Position numbers and translations under genes: made by a program
Notes under the pieces: model-generated
Databases searched by the model: none
The model's input: only the letters and a program-made list of their open reading frames with translations
Told to the model about the DNA's origin: nothing
Source of the DNA: G963669295 sp963669295
Lineage (GTDB): Bacteria > Bacteroidota > Bacteroidia > Flavobacteriales_D > CALLUQ01
Direction of reading: 5' to 3'
Length of the DNA stretch: 64,000 nt
NCBI GenBank assembly: GCA_963669295.1
Contig: OY769938.1
Coordinates: 2,418,001-2,482,000, forward strand
Shown here: positions 35,930-44,305 of the stretch, piece after piece
Numbering within the stretch: position 1 is the stretch's first letter
Layout: the number at the start of each line of letters is the position of its first letter

Positions 35930-38029
35930 ATGAAAATGAAAACGATTTTATCGTCTTTGTCCTTCTTTGCTTTTGTGTTTTTTGGTGTTACTGCTTATGC
36001 GCAACAATCTGATTGGTGTGCCATGGATCGCAAATTGGAAGAGCGCGTTGCTGCCGATCCATCTTTTGCGTTACAACACCAACAGGGCCGTGAGGCCATG
36101 CGTACGATGGCTGCTGAGCAAGCCACCAATCGCGGTGGTGGAGGTGTTACCATTATTCCGGTGGTAGTACACATCATTCATTTTAATGGCATAGGCAACA
36201 TTACCGACGAGCAAGTGCGCAGTGGTATTGATGTGTTGAACGAAGATTTTAGAAAAATGAATGAAGATACCACCTTCAATCGTCCTGAGTTTGTACCTCA
36301 TGTAGCCGATTCAGAAATTGAATTCAGGTTGGCCACGCTAGACCCTAATGGAGCATGCACCAATGGCATTATGCGGGTAAATTCTACCATGGCTTACAAT
36401 GCCGATGATGCCGCAAAGTCATTGAGTTACTGGCCCAGCGATCGTTATTTTAATGTGTGGTTGGCCAACAGCCTCGATGGTGGTGGCGGTGGTGGTGTAT
36501 TGTTAGGGTATGCCCAATTTCCATGGTGGGGAGTAGATGCTACTTATGGCATCATTATGCGTAACGACCGTTGGGGAGCATTTACCGGTACTTCGAATAG
36601 CGATGGGCGTACCGCTACGCATGAAATAGGGCACTGCTTAAGCTTGTTCCATACTTTTCAAAGTGGTTGTGGCAACAATTGCTCCAGCTCTGGCGATGAT
36701 GTGTGCGATACTCCTCCTGTAACGGAAGCCAGTTACAGTTGCAGCCAGTCGGAAAACACGTGTTCTAACGATGGTTCGGGGCCAAGCCCTTATGGCAGTG
36801 ATGTGGTGGATCAAATTGAAAATTACATGAGCTATAATTCATGTCAAAGCATGTTTACCATCGAACAAAAAGACCGCATGCAAGCCACCCTTACAGGGTT
36901 TCCTGAATTGGTTAACCTGGTATCGCCAGCCAACCTTATTGCTACGGGAGTAGATGTTCCTGCTACCTTATGCCGTGCCGAGTTCGATGCCAATTACAAG
37001 GTGGTTTGTGCTGGCGATTCTGTGCAGTTCACCGACATGTCGTTCAACAATGTGGTATCGCGCAACTGGACATTTGCCGGGGGCGATCCTGCCGTATCGA
37101 CCGATGAAAACCCATTGGTAGTGTACAATACTCCGGGCATATACGATGTAGGGTTAGCAGTAGGAGATGGGCTAACCACTATTGATACTATCAAGTCGCA
37201 ATACATGATGGTGTTGCCTACCAATGGTTATCAAACGCCTTATGTAGAGGGTTTTGAAAATGCTGGAACCCTGCCCAACAACGATTGGGTGCTTAATAAT
37301 GTTGATGGCGGTACTACCTGGCAGCTTACTACCATTGCCTCGTATTCTGGCGATTATTCTATTCGTTTGTTTAACGTAATCAACGGCTCGGGCAACCTCG
37401 ACGAGATTTATAGCAATACCATCGATTTGAGCGATGCCGATAGCATTGCCTTGAGTTTTAAGGTGGCCTATGCTCCCCGTACTTCTTCAAGCAACGACTT
37501 CTTAAAGATTTATGTGTCGAACGATTGTGGCAGAAGCTGGTCGTTGCGCAGGAACCTGGGATCAAGCACCATGGCTACAGTACCTGCCCAGCTGCAGCCG
37601 TTTACTCCATCGGGGCAAAACGAATGGATGCAGGTAGATGTGACCAATATTTCAACTGCTTATGCGGTAGAGAATTTCCGCTTTAAGTTTGCTTTCGAAA
37701 GTGGCAACGGCAACAATGTTTACATCGACGACATCAACATTGAAGGGTTGGTGGGCATTGAAGATTCGTTCAAAGAAAGCATCAATTTTGCAGTATACCC
37801 CAACCCATTAGAGGAGGGTAGTGTGGTAGGCTTTACCTTACAAAACAATGCCAATATAGTGATTGATGTACTCGACATTACCGGACGTACAGTGGCTGAA
37901 TTGTACCGTGGCAACATGCAGGCGGGTCAGCATCAGCAATCGTTGCAAAATACGTTGCAGGGAGGCATTTACTTTGTTCGTGTACAAGTAGATGAGCAAG
38001 TAGCTACTGAAAAAGTAATTATTCGATAA
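35930..38029 (+). CDS. second secreted M43 metalloprotease with PKD domain and T9SS tail
   Basis: The ATG at 35930 gives 699 residues with a clean signal peptide (KMKTILSSLSFFAFVFFGVT); a longer upstream reading adds an unlikely leader. The architecture copies the preceding gene: zinc motif HEIGHCLSLFH near residue 230, Met-turn region NYMSYNSCQSMFTIEQKDRM, a PKD domain (FNNVVSRNWTFAGGDP), a beta-jelly-roll module and a T9SS type A tail (VYPNPLEEGS...VIIR). The two genes are a tandem duplication that has since diverged. A glycine run (DGGGGGGVLLGYA) sits at about residue 185. It acts outside the cell; its substrate is unknown. Confidence 0.92.
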   Translation: MKMKTILSSLSFFAFVFFGVTAYAQQSDWCAMDRKLEERVAADPSFALQHQQGREAMRTMAAEQATNRGGGGVTIIPVVVHIIHFNGIGNITDEQVRSGIDVLNEDFRKMNEDTTFNRPEFVPHVADSEIEFRLATLDPNGACTNGIMRVNSTMAYNADDAAKSLSYWPSDRYFNVWLANSLDGGGGGGVLLGYAQFPWWGVDATYGIIMRNDRWGAFTGTSNSDGRTATHEIGHCLSLFHTFQSGCGNNCSSSGDDVCDTPPVTEASYSCSQSENTCSNDGSGPSPYGSDVVDQIENYMSYNSCQSMFTIEQKDRMQATLTGFPELVNLVSPANLIATGVDVPATLCRAEFDANYKVVCAGDSVQFTDMSFNNVVSRNWTFAGGDPAVSTDENPLVVYNTPGIYDVGLAVGDGLTTIDTIKSQYMMVLPTNGYQTPYVEGFENAGTLPNNDWVLNNVDGGTTWQLTTIASYSGDYSIRLFNVINGSGNLDEIYSNTIDLSDADSIALSFKVAYAPRTSSSNDFLKIYVSNDCGRSWSLRRNLGSSTMATVPAQLQPFTPSGQNEWMQVDVTNISTAYAVENFRFKFAFESGNGNNVYIDDINIEGLVGIEDSFKESINFAVYPNPLEEGSVVGFTLQNNANIVIDVLDITGRTVAELYRGNMQAGQHQQSLQNTLQGGIYFVRVQVDEQVATEKVIIR

Positions 38030-38117
38030 ACGATTGAATCATCGTTGTTGCCACCTATTCTCGTAAGGTTGCCTTAAGTCACGGCTTGCTGTTCTCCAAC
38101 GTTATTGGCCTTACTGC

Positions 38118-39329
38118 TTATGCAAATAGCCCGAGTGGTTGTTGGTAGTGGTAATTGGGAAAGATGTTTCCTTTAAACCCCTGGTGTACTAAAATTTCCG
38201 ATAACACATCGCGGTAGTCGGTAGTGATGTTGAGGTCAACTCTTCGGTTGAGTTGCTCTGACTCCAGCCCGGGCCATTGGCCGTACATGCGCCCTCCTTT
38301 TACCTGGCCGCCCAATACCATCATCATGTTGCCATACCCGTGGTCGGTGCCTTCACTTTTGTTGGAGCGCAACCTCCGGCCAAATTCACTCATCACCAAA
38401 ATGGTGGTTTTGTGGTGGTAATCTTTAATGTCGTTATAAAATGCGTACAACGACTTAGAAAGCGTTTCTACCAGGACAGGAAAGTATTGTTTTTGGTGTT
38501 CGTGGGTGTCCCAGCCGCCAAAGTCGATGTTGGCTACCCGCACTCCGGCATTCATTTTAATGAGGCCGGCCAGTGTTTGAAACGATTTGTTGAGCTTGCC
38601 CGACTTGCCGCCTTTAGGATAGTTGGCGGTGGGTTTGTAGTTGCCTTTTCGTTGTTTTACAAATTCAATGGCTTCCAGGGTTTTGTGTGCGGTACGGTCC
38701 AACAGGTTATCGCTGTTGTACCAGGCCCGCATCAATTCGTGGTGGCGAATGGTTTCTACCAACTGAAATTTTTTGAGGTTGCCAATTGAGGTGGCTGCTG
38801 CTCCCGAAAAAGCCACAGGCATGGTGCCGCTGGTAGCTATACCTGGAATGATGCCCGAAGGGTTTAGTTCGTTGAGGTAACGTGCCATCCATCCGGTACT
38901 TTCTTTGCCATTGCTGTTTATTCCTCGTTCAATAAGATCTTGTGCCACAAAGTGGCTGCGGGTGCCGTTGGTGAGTCCGCAGGCATGTAAAATGGCCATG
39001 TCGCCACTTTTATACAGCTCGTACAATTCAGGGGCATTGGCATGCAGCCGAAAACCAATGCCGTCCAATGTGTTGTTGAGTAACAGTCCTTTACGACTGC
39101 CTTTGTCAACGGTTTTTAAATCGGTAGCTCTGCTGTCGTTGTAAATGCTGCTGCTGGAAGGTGCCACCAGTTGCAAGCCGTCACATCCACCGCGTAAAAA
39201 AACCACAATAAAAATACGGTCGTCGTTCATGAAACTACCGAGGCCAGACGCTCCAAAAACGCTCAGCTTGCTAGTGGCCAATAAGGCAGCTCCTGCTCCA
39301 CATCCTATCATAAAGTCTCTTCTGTTCAT
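38118..39329 (-). CDS. DUF1501 family protein with Tat signal
   Basis: The ATG at 39329 gives 403 residues starting MNRRDFMIGCGAGAALLATS, a twin-arginine (Tat) export signal (RRDFMIG). DUF1501 proteins belong to the sulfatase/alkaline phosphatase-like superfamily. The protein has the family landmarks DDRIFIVVFLRGGCDGLQLV and STDHGYGN-type metal-site features (EGTDHGYGNMMMVLGG). It is almost always paired with a DUF1800 gene, as here, with a four-base ATGA overlap. The pair is widespread in Bacteroidota and Planctomycetota; no substrate is established. Confidence 0.85.
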   Translation of the reverse strand: MNRRDFMIGCGAGAALLATSKLSVFGASGLGSFMNDDRIFIVVFLRGGCDGLQLVAPSSSSIYNDSRATDLKTVDKGSRKGLLLNNTLDGIGFRLHANAPELYELYKSGDMAILHACGLTNGTRSHFVAQDLIERGINSNGKESTGWMARYLNELNPSGIIPGIATSGTMPVAFSGAAATSIGNLKKFQLVETIRHHELMRAWYNSDNLLDRTAHKTLEAIEFVKQRKGNYKPTANYPKGGKSGKLNKSFQTLAGLIKMNAGVRVANIDFGGWDTHEHQKQYFPVLVETLSKSLYAFYNDIKDYHHKTTILVMSEFGRRLRSNKSEGTDHGYGNMMMVLGGQVKGGRMYGQWPGLESEQLNRRVDLNITTDYRDVLSEILVHQGFKGNIFPNYHYQQPLGLFA

Positions 39330-40882
39330 CGTTGTTGAAATTCGGGGGTGCATGCCAGCAGCCCAATGAGTTTACGCAATTTATGGTGGTACCATTCGGG
39401 GTGGTTGCTTCGAACTTCTCCCAGTGTGGTATCGTACTCTACATCGGCCATCAACGCTGTTGTTAGCGGGGTCACTTTAGCTGTTTCAAGTGGGGCTCCA
39501 AGCAGGCGTTTCGCCCAGTATTGAATGGCTTCTTCTGCCGTGTTTATGGCTGGCGTTTGCTCCAGTAGGTCGAGTGTTATCTGCGGTTGTGCTTCATCCA
39601 CATAAATGGCATTGCCCAGTGCGTTCCATCGCTTCAACAGCATGTTAGAATTGACCCAGTAATCGGAGCGGTCGGGGTGGCCGGTAGGTGGCCCCCAGGT
39701 ATATTGATGGTAGCCCATATCGCCAAGCAGCCAGTGGAAGTCGGCAAAGGGCGTAAAGGTCATGTTAGTGGCCCTGATGAAAGAGGTCATTAAAATGTTG
39801 GGCCGCTTAATTTTTTGGCCCAGGTGTTGCTCAAATTCGCTGGAGAGCAAGATGGCATGAACCACGTTAGCGATTTGATCTTCGGCTTGCTCGTTGGCTT
39901 GCCATGCTTTTACGGCCTTGTCGATCACACTTTGTGGTGGGGTGTCGGCCACCAGCCAGCGGCACAGTTTGGTGCATATAAATTTGGCCGTAGCAGGGTG
40001 GGTAGCTACCATGTCGAGTACGTCCAGTCCATCTTGCATGGTACCGCGGTGCGAACCAAACTCGCGCCCTAAAATGCGTTTTTGGTAGTTGTCGTGCCAC
40101 CGCTCATTGTAATAAAATTTTCCATTGCTGGGGATGGCGGGGTCCTGGTGTTCGCGACGACGGTTGCCAACGGTCCAGCCGGTAAAGGCCCGGGCTACTT
40201 CGTAAATGTCTTCGTCAATAAATCCTTCGGCCTTGCCTTCAAGCGCGCCCGGCACTTCTTTCCAGTGTTGGTAAAGGTGGTTTACATAGGCCGCTTCGCC
40301 CATGGTGTGCAATTCCATCAATTCGCGGGCGTAGTTTTCGTTGGCCGGGCTGGCCTTGCTGTGTACATTGTCTAAGTAGTACAGCATACAAGGCGATTGG
40401 GCTACTGCTTCTAAAAATTGCCTAAAATTTCCGAGAGCATGCTTTCGAATTACTTCGCGGTCGTATACAGGAAAGAGCAGTGCAATAATGCGGTCGGTTT
40501 CGCAGCTTACATTGAAGTGGTTGTGCCAAAATTCTACCATCAACTCGTTGAGCTGCCATTGGCTATATACCTGTTTCATCCAGCTGTAGGCCAGTGTTTC
40601 CATAAAAGGGCGGTTGGCCTCAAAGTCGGGAATAGGTTTTTGTTGGGCTACAGTCCACAGCTCTTCGGCCGTTTTAAAGTAGTCGCGAAAGGCGATTTTC
40701 TTTTCACTGCCTTTAAACTTCATGGTCATTTCCCAGCGTTTTGCGCGCTGGTCTACTTCCGGGTCTTCATCGGTGGGGTGCAGTTGTTGTTGTACCCATT
40801 GCTCCCAGTTGGTGGCATCAAGTGCCTTTACCGAAGCTTCGGTAGGGCCATAGGTGGTTCTGTTGAGTCGTTGGTGGTTCAT
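39326..40882 (-). CDS. DUF1800 family protein
   Basis: Starting at the ATG at 40882, the product has 518 residues (MNHQRLNRTTYGPTE); a longer start at 40912 adds ten residues. The family features are MVEFWHNHFNVS near residue 118, NYARELMELHTMGEA and AFTGWTVGNRRREH, then DGLDVLDMVATHPATAKFIC. DUF1800 proteins are large alpha-helical proteins of unknown function and usually partner a DUF1501 protein. The stop of this gene overlaps the start of DUF1501. No signal peptide is obvious from this start. Confidence 0.85.
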   Translation of the reverse strand: MNHQRLNRTTYGPTEASVKALDATNWEQWVQQQLHPTDEDPEVDQRAKRWEMTMKFKGSEKKIAFRDYFKTAEELWTVAQQKPIPDFEANRPFMETLAYSWMKQVYSQWQLNELMVEFWHNHFNVSCETDRIIALLFPVYDREVIRKHALGNFRQFLEAVAQSPCMLYYLDNVHSKASPANENYARELMELHTMGEAAYVNHLYQHWKEVPGALEGKAEGFIDEDIYEVARAFTGWTVGNRRREHQDPAIPSNGKFYYNERWHDNYQKRILGREFGSHRGTMQDGLDVLDMVATHPATAKFICTKLCRWLVADTPPQSVIDKAVKAWQANEQAEDQIANVVHAILLSSEFEQHLGQKIKRPNILMTSFIRATNMTFTPFADFHWLLGDMGYHQYTWGPPTGHPDRSDYWVNSNMLLKRWNALGNAIYVDEAQPQITLDLLEQTPAINTAEEAIQYWAKRLLGAPLETAKVTPLTTALMADVEYDTTLGEVRSNHPEWYHHKLRKLIGLLACTPEFQQR

Positions 40883-41306
40883 GAAATTGTTGCTTGCAGG
40901 CCGTTTGTTCAAAAACGGTGGTGTTCTCTTGTTGTTGTATTAGACGTAAGAAAAGTGAAAAGGTTTAATGGGGTAGGGGCGTTTCCCCTACGCCTGGTCC
41001 TCCCCGCCTGTTCGGACTTCGATACGATTTCCTTTCCTTCGTCAAGGAAATCACTCAGTCACTCACAGTAACACGTACACGGGTCGGGGTCGGGTCTTCC
41101 GCTATTATCGCTCCAGCTTGCTGCATGGCCTTGTAACCTCGTGCAGTGGCTCCTGGTGTCGCCCTGCCCGATGAACAAGCCCTGGGCACCAGGCTACAGC
41201 GGATAGCCGCTACAACCCCTAACGCGAGAGATGTGATATATTACTGCCTCTATGGTTATCGGAGTGCCTTCGCAGGAGTGGGGTGTGGGTATTATGCTTG
41301 CCGAGG
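40883..41306. repeat. 424-bp intergenic stretch with inverted and dispersed repeats
   Basis: No credible gene is here. From left to right it holds a hairpin GTAGGGG/CCCCTAC (40973-40991). Next is a single diverged copy of a 49-kb repeat core around 41010-41068, with stem GATTTCCTT/AAGGAAATC. From about 41097 to 41211 there is a long imperfect inverted repeat with inner arms CCTGGTG/CACCAGG. The last part shares TCCGCTATTAT and GATAGCCGCT with a reverse-oriented stretch near 49,407-49,442. Confidence 0.65.
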
Positions 41307-41564
41307 CTACTCTTGGTCGGTGGTGTCGGCCGGTTCGGTGGTTGGTTCTGGTTCACCAAGCAGTGCTGCTTTTTCTTCATCGGTAGGGTAGCGGCCGTGT
41401 TCCTGGTAAAACCATTCTACCTCTTGTGCCTGTGCTCGTTCGGTAGAGTCTTCAATGCTGTCGATTTGCGATTGCACAAAAGCATCGCTGGGGCCAGTGG
41501 CAACGGCCATGGTAAAGAAGATGGCGATAACAAGCAGGGAGAGGAGTTGTTTGGCGGTGTTCAT
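41307..41564 (-). CDS. small secreted or membrane protein, unknown
   Basis: This 85-residue product begins with a hydrophobic stretch (LLSLLVIAIFFTMAVATG) that is either a signal peptide or a membrane anchor. The rest is acidic with Thr/Pro/Glu repeats at the end (EPEPTTEPADTTDQE). Its start overlaps the stop of the next upstream gene by four bases (ATGA), so the two are one translational unit. A short motif GRYPTDEEKAALLG may be a helix-capping segment. No family is recognised. The coupling and the leader argue for a real gene. Confidence 0.55.
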   Translation of the reverse strand: MNTAKQLLSLLVIAIFFTMAVATGPSDAFVQSQIDSIEDSTERAQAQEVEWFYQEHGRYPTDEEKAALLGEPEPTTEPADTTDQE

Positions 41565-41938
41565 GGTTGTCGTGTTAACAAAAAGTTGGCCGTGCGGTTG
41601 GGGTGGTGCTCGCTTTGGTAGGTGAAGGTAATGCTTAATTCACCGGTTTTTAATAAACGAATTAGTTGTTGTTGCGGGTGTTGCTTTGCTCCACCACTAA
41701 TCGACCAGGTGGGGTAGGCAGTGTACAGGCTGTCTTGTCCTTCCCAGGTGCCAGTAATGACTTTTACTTTCGGGTTTTCGGTGTTGCTGATGTAAAAGGT
41801 ACGGTCTTTTGCAAATGTCCATTGATTGTGCCCTTCAACCATTGAGTTTTCCTTTGTATCGGTCCAGGTGTCGCAAATGGGATCTTTTTTTGGTGTGCTG
41901 AGCAGGAGGCAAGATAGGATGCAGGTAATGAGGATCAT
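41561..41938 (-). CDS. lipocalin-like small secreted protein, unknown
   Basis: This 125-residue protein has a short hydrophobic N-terminus (ILITCILSCLLLST) that might carry a weak lipobox (ILSC). The body has alternating beta-strand residues: CDTWTDTKENSMVEGHNQWT, then a GTWEGQDS segment and a LITFT-like strand near the end, similar to small lipocalin-like domains of Bacteroidota. It is the first gene of a two-gene unit with the next 85-residue protein. No enzyme motif is seen. Export is predicted from the leader only. Confidence 0.55.
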   Translation of the reverse strand: MILITCILSCLLLSTPKKDPICDTWTDTKENSMVEGHNQWTFAKDRTFYISNTENPKVKVITGTWEGQDSLYTAYPTWSISGGAKQHPQQQLIRLLKTGELSITFTYQSEHHPNRTANFLLTRQP

Positions 41939-42166
41939 GGCTGTTGGTGTAAAGTAAATTTACCAATGATGGAGCTGCTTTGACTTCTGGCGGCAATGCT
42001 GCCAACAATTAGTGGTATGAAGAGCGCAAGACGCATTGATAGCAAGTTAATGAATTTTTAGGAGTGTGCGGATTACACCTTGTAAATACGGTTTGTTGAA
42101 GAATATTTTCTATTTTTAGAGGAGCGGTGTTAGTACTGTTGATTGAATGAAGGATAACTAAAGATT

Positions 42167-43474
42167 ATGATCTATCCCAAGGATTTTTCATGTGTAAACG
42201 TTGAAGTAAAACAAAATAGTGCATTTGTTGTAATGCCCTTCGAAGAAGCATTCGACCCTGTGTATGCGGCTATCAAGAGGGCGTGTATAGATGAAGATAT
42301 TGTGTGTAGCAGGGCTGACGATGTTTTTGCAAGTGGCCCAATCATTGAAAAGATATTAAACGAACTGACCACCACTGAAATAATAATTGCCGATTTAACC
42401 GAGAAAAACCCAAATGTATATTACGAAATAGGCATTGCCCACTCTCTCCGCGAGCGGGATTCTATCATTTTAATTACACAAAGCATTGAAGATGTTCCTT
42501 TTGACATCAAACACTGGTCTATATTAATTTATGACACAAGGAACATGGTAGAGTTTAGAACAGAGCTTAAGAAAAGGCTACAGCATAGCCGAAAGGCCAG
42601 TAGAAGGAGGGTTTATTTTAAGAATTTTTTTAGAAGCCAGGGTGTTGGTGGTGAACTCATCGAATTGTTTATTGAAAAAGCGGAAATGCTTTCAGAAAAG
42701 AAAACGGAGGTCGTCTATCAAATTCTTAATTCTAGGTTCGAACCAAATGATCAAGACAAAATCGAAATAGAAGGTTTGCTTAACTATTTGCAACAATTAG
42801 AAGAACTTCAGGCAGGAAAAATAAAAAAGCCTGCTCAAATATTAAAGCTGAATGTTTTCTTATCGGATTTGATTCTAACCGAATACTCGGGGCTTGCTAA
42901 AGATTTATTGGTAAGGTCAAGGCAAGATTTAATTCATGTTGATGACCTCGAAACATTCAGCTTTGTTGCCGATTTCTGTTTTGGCCTGATTAAAAAGGAA
43001 GTACTAAAAGAAAACGCTATCAATTGGCTGGTGCAATACTTGCATAATTATCGCATGGGGCGCATTGATATTGTTCGATCGAAAATCGATGTTTTCTTCT
43101 TGAACAGTGATGACTCTGACATCAATGCTACCCTTTTAACAATGCTTAAGAGTTCGGTATTATATGTTCGGGAAACGGCTGCTGATATCAGTGGACAGAA
43201 GAATCTGCGTGAAGCGATTCCTAAGTTGATAGAAACCTTGAAGCATGAAGAAAATGCACACGTAGCAAGAAGCTGCATCACAGCTTTAACTAAAATGCAA
43301 GCAAAGGAAGCGGCAGAAGTTATCTACAATTGGATGAAAAACAATACCGAAAAATGGGGGGATAAAGCAGTTTCTGCCTCGCTGAAACACATTGCACTTT
43401 CATCCCTAAAAGAATTGGATGACGAGGGGGCATATTACAAATGGCTTGACGAGCTTGCTAATGGTGAGAAATGA
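42167..43474 (+). CDS. nucleotide-hydrolase-like (NDT/TIR-like) domain protein with C-terminal helical repeats
   Basis: The 435-residue protein has an N-terminal domain (about residues 18-145) with the pattern AFVVMPF, then IIIADLT (Asp76) and NVYYEIG (Glu87). This looks like the nucleoside 2-deoxyribosyltransferase/TIR-like fold. The middle is helical and charged. Residues about 320-400 look like HEAT-type repeats (VRETAADISGQKNLREAIPK, then AHVARSCITALTKM). Proteins joining such a domain to helical repeats occur as effectors in bacterial immune systems; that is a hypothesis here. It ends 17 bases inside the convergent glycosyltransferase gene. The base composition is A/T-richer than the core genes. 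Confidence 0.65.
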   Translation: MIYPKDFSCVNVEVKQNSAFVVMPFEEAFDPVYAAIKRACIDEDIVCSRADDVFASGPIIEKILNELTTTEIIIADLTEKNPNVYYEIGIAHSLRERDSIILITQSIEDVPFDIKHWSILIYDTRNMVEFRTELKKRLQHSRKASRRRVYFKNFFRSQGVGGELIELFIEKAEMLSEKKTEVVYQILNSRFEPNDQDKIEIEGLLNYLQQLEELQAGKIKKPAQILKLNVFLSDLILTEYSGLAKDLLVRSRQDLIHVDDLETFSFVADFCFGLIKKEVLKENAINWLVQYLHNYRMGRIDIVRSKIDVFFLNSDDSDINATLLTMLKSSVLYVRETAADISGQKNLREAIPKLIETLKHEENAHVARSCITALTKMQAKEAAEVIYNWMKNNTEKWGDKAVSASLKHIALSSLKELDDEGAYYKWLDELANGEK

Positions 43475-44273
43475 TGTCGTAAGTATCGTCATTATAAAGC
43501 CCAAAAAAATGATTCAAGTGGAAGTCTATTCCCAGGCTGGTTGCTTTGTCCTTCAGTCGCTCTGCATTAATCGCACGGTTTTTTGACTTATCCACAGGGT
43601 GGCTTAGATGATACAAAGAAATATCATCCTGTGCCATTAATTCATAGCTATAGCCTTCGTAGCAAAGTCGCATCATCAAATCTGTATCTTGAAAAGACCA
43701 GCCTTGATAGGCCTCGTCAAACATTCCTACCTCCTCAAATACCTGGCGTTGTATAGCACCACAATGACCGATGAAAGAATAATTGTGAAACCCTTGACTT
43801 CCTGTTGCCCTATCAATAGATTTTGGCAGAAAGGCTTTTGATTTCAAAATGTGTCGCAAATGATTTATGGAGTATGAATGATCCAGGTAGTTATGCCAAC
43901 CAGGGTTGACCCAATAACGGTGTGCACCACAATAAAAGCCTTCGTACTTTAACCTGTGATTTACCATGCTTAAAAAATCGTTTCTCGCTAATACAACATC
44001 ATCGTCAAGGAAAACAACAATGCGGTTAACCCCATACTTGAATCCATTGTTTCGGGCATACGAGATATTTTTTGGGTGGTCACTTGAATCCACTACATGC
44101 ACCATCTTTCCAAAATGTTTTTGAATAAATCCCACTACCTCATCATTCGGTTCATTTACTGATACAATGATGTTTGAGGCCTGTAACTCTTGTGCTAAAA
44201 TGGATCTTATTGTATAGTAAATACTGCCATTCTTTTCAGAGACATTGTTGGCTGTGGCAATAATTATATCCAT
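43458..44273 (-). CDS. family 2 glycosyltransferase
   Basis: The ATG at 44273 gives 271 residues; an upstream GTG adds 11 residues that look non-coding. It is a GT-A fold enzyme: it starts MDIIIATANNVSEKNGSIYY, has the DDD metal-binding motif in VVFLDDDVVLARNDF near residue 100, and ends with GWSFQDTDLMMRLCYEGYSY, typical of galactosyltransferase-like GT2 proteins. It is cytosolic, adding sugar to a surface glycan or lipid. It sits between the two NDT/TIR-like genes. No other glycan genes are near, so its acceptor is unknown. Confidence 0.82.
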   Translation of the reverse strand: MDIIIATANNVSEKNGSIYYTIRSILAQELQASNIIVSVNEPNDEVVGFIQKHFGKMVHVVDSSDHPKNISYARNNGFKYGVNRIVVFLDDDVVLARNDFLSMVNHRLKYEGFYCGAHRYWVNPGWHNYLDHSYSINHLRHILKSKAFLPKSIDRATGSQGFHNYSFIGHCGAIQRQVFEEVGMFDEAYQGWSFQDTDLMMRLCYEGYSYELMAQDDISLYHLSHPVDKSKNRAINAERLKDKATSLGIDFHLNHFFGLYNDDTYDIISHH

Positions 44274-44305
44274 CAAATAATCTTTAGTTATCCTGCATCC
44301 AGCCA

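Noticed and set aside
40418..41071. 217-codon plus-strand open frame across the DUF1800 start and the intergenic repeat
   Set aside because: Antisense to DUF1800 and then runs into repeat sequence; no domain.
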